Shown one piece after another: positions 10,218 through 20,164 of a stretch of 64,000 nucleotides of DNA. The notes beneath the pieces are model-generated. The model had not been told where the DNA came from and did not search any database. It saw only the letters and a program-made list of their open reading frames with translations. The first letter of the stretch is position 1. Each line of letters begins with the position of its first letter. The stretch is from contig NC_134398.1 in assembly GCF_050003625.1 (NCBI RefSeq), positions 204,029,313 through 204,093,312 of the forward strand, given 5' to 3'. The position numbers were made by a program, and so were the translations under genes. The stretch is from Haematobia irritans (lineage: Eukaryota; Arthropoda; Insecta; Diptera; Muscidae).

Positions 10218-11193
10218 CACGGATGAAAAAGACTGTTTTTCATATGTTTGGCTATAAACATTATATGTTTGGAACACAAATTTTTAAACACAATATTTTT
10301 GAGTGCAAGCATATAATGTTCATAAACTAGCATAACATGTTTGGGACATATATGTTAATATGTTAGAACATATTATGTTTGGGACATAAAATGTTTGTAA
10401 ATATAATATGCTTGGATGCAAACATATATTAATTTAGAAATAGCCTATAAACATATATGTGTTTAGTAGCTTGGAGCGCTATTTAACAGGGAGCGATATT
10501 GAATTAAGTTGGTGGTTGTTGCTTGTTATTACAAAATTAACATTTTATTTTTCCTTGGGCAATTGATCAGCTACTTCTTTGATCCTTACAAACTGTGTGG
10601 TCCGCTGTTCGAATCCCCGTCCGGCAAAAGGTAAAATTAAAATAAAAAAAATCATAAAATTGAATAATTTCTTCTACAATGTTTGTATTACAGAAAAAGG
10701 TGCTAAGAACTAAAAAATCTCGTGGAAGTGAGAAAGATGTGGGGGAATATACAATTAGGCAGAAACAAAATTTTGAGCATTCAGGTCGAAAACCTATGTT
10801 GTTATATATATAGCACCTGTTTATTTTCGTAATTCATTATGATTGTAAATATATAAATAAATAAATAAAATTTTGAGCACAATATTGTTTGGGAGAATTT
10901 TTTTTAAGCATATAATATTTTTGGGTGCAAAATGCTTCCAAACATATTATATGTTCACATAATAACATATTGTTTTTTGGAAGACAACATTATTGAATTT
11001 GGATGCAAAAATACAAAATGTTTGGAACTTAGACTACCCAAACATATATTGTTTAGACCAATATGCTTTCAAACATGTTATATATTGGAAGAGATCAAAC
11101 ATATAAATGTTTGGGCAATACCCAAAAATATATATGCTTGAAGCAAAATATGTTTGGGAGTATATGTTACAGAAGCGATTTTTTATGAGCGTG
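10218..11193 (+). mobile_element. MITE family M1, full copy inserted in the mariner 3' end
   Basis: A 976-bp element from CACGGATGAAAAAGACTG to TTTTATGAGCGTG, with TA on both sides (10216-10217 and 11194-11195). It lies between the mariner coding end and the right mariner terminus, which it separates. It is an inverted near-identical partner of 1414-2379. Confidence 0.85.
10555..10760 (+). repeat. tRNA-derived SINE-like segment inside M1
   Basis: A head ending GTTCGAATCCCCGTCCGG (B box) is followed by the body AAAAGGTGCTAAGAACTAAA. This is the same module as 1840-2041, and is related to 18175-18380. Confidence 0.6.
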
Positions 11194-11221
11194 TAGACCG
11201 GGGACTTATCAGCCAAACTGT

Positions 11222-12919
11222 TACTACGTTTTACAACAGTAGAAACCCAAAAAAATTGCTCCTCGGACCATCTCTGCTTGTAATAAAAAGTTTAAAATTT
11301 TACTACCAGGTAATGGAGATTGTTTGGAGAATTTCATACTTATTCTGTCCAATTTCCCCACATGGGGACACCGTTTTTCTAAAAAGTGAATATTTTTATT
11401 AACTCGTTACAGAGTTAATAAAACCCCCATAAAATTAATATTATTTCTGGGAGTTTCATTTTGGGCATTAATGGGCATTAATTGTCTAAAATTTCGTTTC
11501 TCAAAAAAGAAAATTCTTCCTTCAGTATTCTTATGTATTTTCTGCCCATATTATTATAAAAATTCTTCAAACCACTGTCCACAACTACTGCATATATCAT
11601 TGCGTGCTCATTGATGATTCGGCTTTGTCTCTGATTCTGTCGTTTTTTCGACATTGTGTACTCTATACTCAGTGAGCGCATGCAGTGAGTAAAAGAAGCA
11701 AAACAACTGTTGGGAGAAGCTTTCAAAATTCCAACATAGACGACAGAAGCCCCAGTAGTAGTAATTCAAAGTTAAGAACGTCCATACGTTCTCCAGCATT
11801 GTGGGAAACGGATAAAAATTCCCAAATATAAAAACCACCGTCAATTCAGAAAGTAACAAACAAAAGAACATGAAATCTTATCAAAATAAATCCAATCCGA
11901 ATATATAATGAAAATCATCAAATATTAACAAGTGTGAAAGGAAAAGTAACAACAAAAGGAATAAATAATATAGGACAACAGAGCTTCCATAGAAAACGGG
12001 GATTTCGTATTATGTCTGCAATTAAAGTGAAATGAAAAACAAAGACACAAAACGCAAATTCGAAAACAAAAGAATATCCTTTAACAGTGTTGAATATCAC
12101 CGACGAGAATGTTTTCTTATGCCATATGTTAGAGATGAATGAACAAAAAGACTGTGCCCTCAATAGTGTGTTGTTCGGGGTCGGGCTTTTATTCAAGGGT
12201 CATATCTTATAGTGACTCAATTCATTTCTTGTTCTCTCCTCTGCACCTTCTTAAACAGTGACAAATATTGATTTCTGTTTTCTCACAATCTTACCCATAT
12301 TTGCGTGTTAAGCTTTAAATCGCAATTTGTATTTAAGCAAATCTTTATGTATTCAACTTTTTTTTTGGTGATGAGTATTTTTTTTTTTTTTTTTGTAAAT
12401 ACCGAAAAAAAGCTAAAAAGATGCAAATTAATTTGTGAATAGACAAACATTTTATGGTTGACTTGAATCAAAAACATTCCTTTCATGCGATAGATGTCAA
12501 ACATTGGAGGCCTTGAAAGGGATATTCTCAAATGATATGAAGTATGGACAATATCCTGGACAAACATTAGTACTTTGTAACTTAAACTCTATGTTCGAAA
12601 TTAATTTATTCTTTGAATATATAACTCTATATCTAGCATAGATTGTGTAATGTACTCGAAGAGAGACATAAATAAATCTTTACCCAATAAAATATCTAGT
12701 TCTTCACGCCGTAGATATCTTGCAGTTTAATGGAGCGTGCTAAGATTATAATTGTGAAACATATATACAGCCACGTAGAAAAAATAGCGGTTTTATTTTA
12801 ATAATATTCGAATTTTAGGTTACGTTAATATTCGAATTCACTGATCTTGTTCAAAGATTTTGTACTAACAGAGTTCTGGTAATGTACAATCAAATCCCAT
12901 TAATAAGCTGTAGTATGTA
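11222..12919. other. Intergenic DNA without recognisable gene
   Basis: Overlapping short minus-strand frames at 11478-12567 have no recognisable domain, no shared frame and no convincing splice structure. A T-rich tract lies at 12360-12393. No element ends were found. Confidence 0.5.
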
Positions 12920-13409
12920 CACGGACGAAAAAGACTGTCTTTCATATGTTTGGGTGTAAAAATTATATCTTTGGAACCCAAAATTTTTAACATAATATTT
13001 TTAAGTGCAAGCATATAATGTTCATAAACTAGCATAACATGTTTGGGACATATATGTTAATATGTTAGAACACATTATGTTTGGGACATAAAATGTTTGT
13101 AAATATAATATGCTTATATGCAAACATATATTAATTTGGAAATATCCTATAAACATATATGTGTTTAGAAAGAGTGACCTAGAGAGTATGCTGGAAGTAA
13201 AATAATGGAAGGAACCAATTAGGGCCTTAAAAATATATCCACACAACGAAAATTTCATTAACATTTATTGCTACCAGTGATATGTACCATAATATGTTTG
13301 AACAATACAAACAACATTTTGTTTGGACCAATCCTGAAAATATATATGCTTGAAGCAAAATGTGTTTGGGGAATATGTTACAGAAGCGATTTTTTTTTTT
13401 TTGAGGGTG
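12920..13409 (+). mobile_element. MITE family M1, short internally deleted copy
   Basis: A 490-bp copy from CACGGACGAAAAAGACTG to TTTTTTGAGGGTG, with TA on both sides (12918-12919 and 13410-13411). It lacks the SINE-bearing middle of the full copies. Confidence 0.82.
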
Positions 13410-13486
13410 TAGTATGTAGTGACCAAAATCGGTCTCGTAAAGCCTAAGCCTATACTTGAAGCTTTTTTATCTATAAGACCGGTATC

Positions 13487-14280
13487 AGGGTTTCCATTTT
13501 GGTCCGATCGGACCAAAACTGGTCCAAAAAAGTATTACTTTTTAAATTTTGGTCCATTTTCGTCACATCGGTAATTTTTTCAAAATTTTCTATAGAAATA
13601 AAATGTTGACAAAATTTTCTATAGAAATAAAATTTTAACAAAATTTTCTACAGAAATAAAATTTTAACAAAATTTTCCATAGAAATAAAATTTTGACAAA
13701 ATTTTCCGTAGAAATAAAATTTTGACAAAATTCTCTATAGAAATAAAATTTTGACACAATTTTCCGTAGAAATAAAATTTTGACAAAATTTTCTATAGAA
13801 ATAAATTGTTGACAAAATTTTGTATAGAATTAAAATTTTGACAAAATTTTCTATAGAAATAAAATTTTGATAAAATTTTCTATTAAAATAACATTTTGAC
13901 AAAATTTTCTATATCATTTTTACAAAATTTTCTACAGAAATAAAATTAAAAAAAATTGTCTATAGAAATAAAATGTTTACAACATTTTCTGTAGAAATAA
14001 AATTTTCTATAGAAATAACATTTTCACAAAAGTTTCTATAGAAATAAAATTTTCACAAAATTTTCTATAGAAATAAAATTTTGACAAAATTTTCTATAGA
14101 AATAAAATTTTGACAAAACTTTCTATAGAAATAAAAATTTAAAAATTTAGAAATAAAAGTTTGACAAATTTTCTATAGAAATAAAATTTTGACAACAATT
14201 TCTATTCAAATATATATAAATAAAAACTTTGAATAGAAATAAAAATTTGACAAAAGTTTCCATCGACATAGAATTTTGGA
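13487..14280 (+). repeat. 29-bp minisatellite array with CAGGGTTTCCA leader
   Basis: About 24 degenerate units start near 13580, after a leader beginning CAGGGTTTCCATTTTGG that contains GGTCCGATCGGACC. Unit order decays toward the right edge. Confidence 0.85.
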
Positions 14281-15130
14281 AAAAAGTTACATTTTTTCAT
14301 TGATATTATTTATTAATATCATTTAAAATTAATTTAATCTTGGAAAAATGTTGGTTCAAAATAAAAATTCATTGTGGCAAAGTATGCACCTCTAACGGAA
14401 ATTTCGATACCTATAAGAAATGCATTGCTACATATTTGCTAACGAAAATTCCGTGAGATATTATCATCGATTGTTGAACATACATTTTGCTCCCATAAGA
14501 AAAACGTGGCAAAACTATGTTATTGGTGCATACTACGCTTTAATCCAAAGTTGCTATATTTCAGTTAATTTAAATATTATTTCTTAAAAAAAAAATATTT
14601 CAAGGAAAATTTGATTTACTTCAAAGACATACGACTTTGACAATGGGACGCAAACATCGAAGATTCGTGTCCTAAATTTAAAGAAAAACATTTTTCAAGA
14701 AAAAATTATGAGTATTTTTGATGCAATTTCTATAATAAATTATTTGAATTAATTAATTTTTTTCTGTGTATGCACTTTTTATGGGCGCCAGAAATTTCCC
14801 TAAAGCTCCATATCTGTTCCATGTCAATAACGTGGTTTTGCCAAGGATTTGTTATGGGAAAACAGGTCAGTGATCGATAACACCGTTTTAAAGGAATGAC
14901 AATGCATTTCTTAAGAGTAACAGAAATTTAAGTTAAGGCCGGTACAGAAATTTCGTTTGCGTGCCAATAACACAGTTTTGTAATATATTTTGTAAAAAAA
15001 TCGATAATAACGTCTCATGGAATTTTCGTTAGCAACTATATAGGAAAGCATTTCTTATGAGTAGTGGAAGTTTCGACTGGAGGTACATACCGGACTTAAC
15101 AAAATGTCTGTTACTCATAATACATGTATT
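14281..15130. repeat. Dispersed repeat family D, several copies
   Basis: Contains TATGCACCTCTAACGGAAAT, AACGAAAATTCCGTGAG, TCGTTTGCGTGCCAATAACAC and TTCGTTAGCAACTATA blocks in both orientations, interspersed with AT-rich DNA. Confidence 0.5.
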
Positions 15131-15861
15131 GTAATTTCGTTAGAGCGGTATTATCGATCACTTACATATTTTCGATAATTTCCGTTCAGGTTATAACAAA
15201 TAATTACCAACAAAAGTTTTTATATTATTCTCTTTTTTTTATTTTTTCTATACCGGGTTTTAGTACTAAAAGTTCGTTGTACGAGGTTTTTGTCATTGGC
15301 ATTGCTGGATTGCATTCAATTGCAGACTTATTACAATTGTTTCATTTTATAGAACTGAGATAAGAATCATTATCATCATCATCATCATTAAATTCATTAG
15401 GTATTTGTTTTTGCTATTTTTTTAAGATACTCATACTAGGTATCAACCAACGAGTACATTGGTATGTCCTATTGTCTTATTTTATTACGATGTTTAGCGA
15501 TGAATATGATGACAAGAGTTAAGCAAAATATCAACAAATCCACCCACACAAACACACACAAGAGCACACATACTGAACCACATGAACCACTGATTAATGC
15601 CGGCTTGAAAATAACAAAATAAAATATAAATGTAGGCATGCCAAAAGACAAATATCGGAATATGGGAAATTCCATCAGAAGTTTGCTATCCGTAAAAAAT
15701 AGATGACTATTTTTATTATAGATATTTTTGTGAGTATTTTTAAATACGTCTTTACACTGCATTATCGGCTTACAAAACTAATTTCATTCCATATACATAT
15801 GAGAGATATAAAATCAAACCAAAAGGGATGAATTTATGTTTTTTTTGTAATGCGTTGTTTA
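15131..15861. other. Intergenic DNA; one hydrophobic frame of doubtful status
   Basis: A minus frame at 15469-15762 (97 codons) has a hydrophobic stretch near its C-terminus, but no recognisable family and no supporting context. A short (ATC)n run lies at 15373-15388. Confidence 0.4.
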
Positions 15862-16248
15862 CACACTGCAAAAAACGGTTTCAAAAATTTTGCTTTTACA
15901 TTAATTATTTTCGTATTGAATTCGAGCCATAGAAGAGAAATTTAATTAATGATACAATAAATATGCAACTCATTTTTTAATTCAGAGTTTGCATTCTTTA
16001 TACTAATGGCCAGTTTCTCAATGTGGTGTTATTTATGGTGTCGATAAAACATCTATTCCCATACAAAAATTGTACTAACCGGTGGTCTATCCTCCGGTTA
16101 AGTATTAATCGGAAGAAGAGAAACTGGGCACAAACTAAAACTAACTAAAATCTTAATTTATTGGTTTATAAATTTTTAGTCAATTACAAATGTTATGTGG
16201 CAAATGTTACCTGTAACCTTTCGGCTTACGCCAATATTTTTTTCAGTG
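15862..16248. mobile_element. TA-flanked MITE with CACTGCAAAAAA ends
   Basis: Left terminus CACACTGCAAAAAACGG and right terminus CCAATATTTTTTTCAGTG are imperfect inverted repeats, followed by TA on the right. There is no coding content. The left boundary is uncertain by two bases. Confidence 0.55.
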
Positions 16249-16401
16249 TAGCTTTTACTATATTAAAAATTGGCGCTTGCCACTGTTATCAATAGTTTAA
16301 TTTGTATACCCTTCACCACTACTGTGGTACAGGGTATAATAAGTTTGTGCATTTGTATGTAACGCCAAGAAGGAAAAGTCTGAGACCCATCGTTTAGTAT
16401 A

Positions 16402-16606
16402 CCGATCACATTGGGAAAATATTTGACAGAATTCGAAAAAGAATCCGTCGCCACAGCCAAACCAGCAAACATTTTGAGCTCATATTGGATATGTACTATC
16501 ATGGTACGGGTATTTTCAAAAAAGCGTATCCAGGCATTTGGAAAACGGTTCTGTAAAAATGTTTGACACTCATTTTGGTCAAATATTTGCCTAGTGTGAC
16601 CATAGC
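16402..16606. mobile_element. MITE family M4 (GGTCACACTAGGC ends)
   Basis: A diverged left end (GATCACATTGGGAAAATATT) and a good right end (CAAATATTTGCCTAGTGTGA) bound ~205 bp that match 23510-23705 throughout (for example GAAAAAGAATCCGTCGCCAC). It interrupts the 5' region of HINE-C. Confidence 0.78.
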
Positions 16607-17668
16607 CTTAGAATTAAATGCTGAGTCGATTTAGCGATGTCCGTCTGTCTGTCTGTCCGTCCGTGTGTCTGTATATGTAATTTTGTGTGCAAAGTACAAC
16701 TCGCAGTTTATGTCCGATCGTCCTTAAATTTGGCACAGAGCTTTATATTGGTTCAAAGACCATCGCTATTGATCGGTTCAGATTTAGATATAGCTGCCAT
16801 ATATAGTTATCACCGATCTGGTCATAATTGACGTATTTATTAACGTATTTTCTCAAAAATTCGGGCAGCCAAATATTTTGGGGCTTTCGTAAGATATGCA
16901 AAATACCAGCCAAATCGGTTCAGATTTAGATATAGCTCCCATATATATCTTTCGTCCGATTTGAACTTATATGACCAAAAAAGCCAGAGTTTTGTCCTGA
17001 TTTGCTTCAAATTTTGCATAAGAAGTTCGTTTAACAGTATTGTTAATTGTGCTAAATTTGGTTGAAATCGGTTCAGATTTAGATATAGCTCCCATATATA
17101 TCTTTCGTCCGATTCCGACTAATATGGCCTCAAAAGCCAGAGTTTTATCCTGATTTGCTTCAAATTTTGCACAACGAGTACGTTTAATAGTATCGTTAAG
17201 CGTGCCAAATTTGGTTCAAATCGGTTCAGATTTTGATATAGCTCCCATATATATTTTCGTCCGATTTGCACTTATATATTATGGCTTCAAAAGCCAGAGT
17301 TTTGCCCTGAGTTGCTTCAAATTTTGCATAAGGAGTACGTTTAATAGTATCGTTAAGTGTGCCAAATTTGGTTGAAATCGGTTCAGATTTAGATATATAT
17401 ATATCTTTCGCCCGATTTACACCCATATGACCACGGAGGCCAAAAAGGTTTTTCCCATTTACGTTTTTTGCTGAGATAGCAGGATTATTATTCTAACTGC
17501 ATGCATGTCAAATTTGGTCAAAATCGGTTCATATTTAGATATAGCTCCCATATATATGTACGCCAGAGTAGGGGAAGTATGGTAGAATGTTTCATATTTT
17601 AGACCCATTTTCAGTGGGAGTTTAATCCAATTGACTCGATAGTTTCCACAGAGAATACATTTAATATA

Positions 17669-18566
17669 CACGCAAAGAAAAAAACGTTTGGGAAACGTGT
17701 ACCGAAAACGTTTTTCTTTTGTTAGAGTTTTATGAATTGCTTCGAAAATTTTAAACTTTTATCACCAAAAAAATTCGTTTGTTACAAAATTTTTATTTTT
17801 CAATAAAAAATGTTATTTTTGAAACAACAACACAGTCCATTTCGTTTATATCAAACACTGTTCTTTTCTGAGTTTAGGTCTTTAATAAGACACATTTTAC
17901 AGTTCAAAATTTAATATACTACAATGTAATATTGAACATTTTTTCGGAATATTCCGAACATATCTGGAATATATGTAAAAAAAAAACTTTGATCGGAGCA
18001 GGGATCGAACCCACGACCCTTGGCATACAAGTCGGACGTAGCAACCACTGCTCCACGGTGCCAAACTAAACGTTTGTTTCTGTTAAATAAACTTTGTTCA
18101 TTCGGTTCGTGGGCGCCGCAAGCTATGCTATATAAATATAACTTAAATGGATATTTATCTATTGATGACCATAACAGGTACATAGCTCAGTGGTTAGTGT
18201 GTTGGCTTACAAAGTGCATGGTCCGCGGTTCAATTCTCCGTCCAGGCGAAAGGTAAAAAAATTTTAAAAATTTATAAAATCGTATAATTTCTTCTACATT
18301 GTTGGTATTACAGGAAAAGGTGTTAAGAACTAAAAACCTCGTGGATGTGAGAAAGATGTGAGGGAAAATGCAATTAGCAAGAAAACAATTTTTTTTTGAG
18401 TTTGTCTTTATGAAATTGTTTTTACATCCTGGAAAAGAATAAACGTTTATCACAAAAAGTATATACTTTTCTTCCAAATACACTTCCTTACAGCGAAAAG
18501 CAAATGAGAAACGAACTTTGTTTGTCTAAAATTTCGTTTGGGAGGAAAGAATTATTTTTTTGCGTG
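17669..18566. mobile_element. MITE family M2 with two tRNA-like modules
   Basis: The termini CACGCAAAGAAAAAAACG and (complement) CACGCAAAAAAATAATTC are flanked by TA at 17667-17668 and 18567-18568. Inside are a minus-strand tRNA-like head (17990-18062) and a plus-strand one (18175-18248). The plus head has A box TAGCTCAGTGG and B box GGTTCAATTCT, plus the SINE body shared with M1. No transposase is present. Confidence 0.8.
18175..18380 (+). repeat. tRNA-derived SINE segment
   Basis: A clear A box (TAGCTCAGTGG) and B box (GGTTCAATTC) are spaced as in a tRNA. The body AAAAGGTGTTAAGAACTAAA is shared with the copies in M1. It is probably a SINE remnant and not a decoding tRNA, because the acceptor arm does not pair well. 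Confidence 0.65.
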
Positions 18567-19166
18567 TACTATTTTAGTGTGTCATCTTGATCTAATATGG
18601 CCAAAATACCCACATTTTACACAAAATTCTGTGATAATTTCCCCATATTCTACACACTGTAATGCCAAACTTTCCACAGAATTTTAAATAAAGCTCCGAC
18701 TTGTGGAAATATCGTCCGAATTGGCCAAATAATATATCACAACCCACATATCTTGGCGATATTTAACCAATATCCTTGTAAAATCGCCACTTTTGAGTAG
18801 CAAAAATTGCAAATATTACTCAAATTGTCCTATATCTTGAATACATATGTATCGCACGATAAATCATAAATGCTCTCTTGTACAATTGCATCAAAATTGC
18901 TCCAGCTTTATATTTCCCATATTTTTTTACTAACATTGTGTTTCATCCCAGGGTGTTGGCCGATTTAATTCTAGCGATTTTGTAGAAGTACAAACAATTT
19001 TCTCCAAATCGTTTCAGATATAAATATTTGTTTATGGGAATATAAACCTTGATATGGGAGTTATTATTTGAAGGATTTGGGATGGTAACACAAATTTTGG
19101 TCTACATAATGGTGAAGGGTATAATATTGTCGGTCCCGCCCGACTTTAGACTTTACTTACTTGTCT

Positions 19167-19829
19167 TTTCATAAAAAAAGTATGGTAAATCTATTTTATT
19201 GGTATACAAATACAATTTTACCACAGAGATGAAAAAAGTCATGATATTAACATTGATGTACGCAATTTTGTGTTTTAGGATTTTTCAAAAAGTTCCTACA
19301 ATACGTTTATTAACATTAACTTCTCCACCTGTATTTTTTCCTGAAACGAAGGGTGATATATTATTTTACATTTACAATCATATGACTTCATATAAACATA
19401 TTGCATGTATATTTAAACCAAAGCGAATCAGTGTTCCAATTAAAATCTTTGCATTTTTAAATAAACAAACAACTATTCTCATTTAATAATCATATACCGC
19501 GCGCTTCGCTAGAAATATTCCATATTTTCTACTGCAAACAAAAATTCTATGCAAAACTTTTGATTATGGGGATTCTAAATCAAAACAAAAAAAAGTTAAA
19601 TAGATCCCATGACATGATGCACTACATCGATTTTATTGAAAAAAAAATGTAAACAATTTGGATTATATAAATGGGCCGATATTTACTTGGCAGAAGATAG
19701 AAACGATTCAACCAAAACTTCAATTTAAATTTGCACAATAATTTCATAACTGAAAATATGAGTAAATTATGTGTCATATGATCGTATAGATAAAATCATT
19801 TCTACTTAATATTGTAACTTCCAAATACC
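19167..19829. other. Intergenic DNA, nothing recognised
   Basis: A 95-codon plus frame at 19199-19486 has no recognisable domain. No element ends were seen. Confidence 0.5.
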
Positions 19830-19985
19830 ATGGTGGTACGGTATTTTCGACCGTGTTCCACATTGCAGTGAAACCACTTAGAGAAGCTTTGAAACACTCA
19901 GATATGTTACCAGCATTACTGAGGTGGGATAATCCACCGCTGAAAAACTTTTTGGTATTCGGTCGAAGCAGGAATCGAACCCAAT
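19830..19985 (-). repeat. SINE fragment
   Basis: On the minus strand: GGGTTCGATTCCTGCTTCGA (B box), TTTTTCAGCGGTGGATTATC, then TGAAACCACTTAGAG in complement. The tRNA 5' half and the 3' third are missing. Confidence 0.8.
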
Positions 19986-20164
19986 CGATAACATCGTTTA
20001 ATGCAAAATTTGCCTTCAAATTTGTTTATATATTTCATAAGAACTTCCTTTTTGGGTTTTATAGATAAATTCGACAGATATTTTTTTTCCAACAGAAAGG
20101 GAAAAATTAATTAAAGAACTGATAGAGCTCTTTATCACTGATTTTAGAGACCTTCACAATTTTT

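Larger units (their letters stand above)
8707..11221 (+). mobile_element. mariner (DD34D) element, carrying two later insertions
   Basis: Inverted ends ACAGGTTGGCTGTTAAGTCC (left) and ACAGTTTGGCTGATAAGTCC (right, complement) are flanked by TA at 8705-8706 and 11222-11223. Removing the SINE with one copy of its duplication (302 bp) and the M1 MITE with its TA (978 bp) leaves about 1235 bp, the normal mariner size. It is the oldest of the three insertions. Confidence 0.92.
16315..19166 (+). mobile_element. HINE-C (DINE-1-like), complete, carrying two MITEs
   Basis: The 5' end TATACCCTTCACCACTACTG is paired with GGTATAATAAG. Next comes the GTCCGTCTGTCTGTCTG block (16638-16670), then ~150-bp tandem units with core ATATAGCTCCCATATATAT. 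The 3' end holds GAAGGGTATAATATTGTCGG and the stem-loop GTCGGTCCCGCCCGAC, then ACTTACTTGT. This order (5' TATACCC hairpin, CTGT microsatellite, central repeats, 3' stem-loop) is the DINE-1/Helentron-INE layout. Insertions lie at 16402-16606 and 17669-18566. Confidence 0.82.

Noticed and set aside
11478..12567. Run of minus-strand frames as a multi-exon gene
   Set aside because: Frames overlap each other inconsistently, lack recognisable domains, and I found no coherent set of splice sites.
15469..15762. Hydrophobic 97-codon frame as a membrane protein gene
   Set aside because: No recognisable family, low-complexity AT-driven composition and no splice or promoter support.
18175..18250. Genuine tRNA gene
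   Set aside because: A and B boxes are good, but the acceptor stem and anticodon arm pair poorly and the same body follows each copy, as in a SINE.
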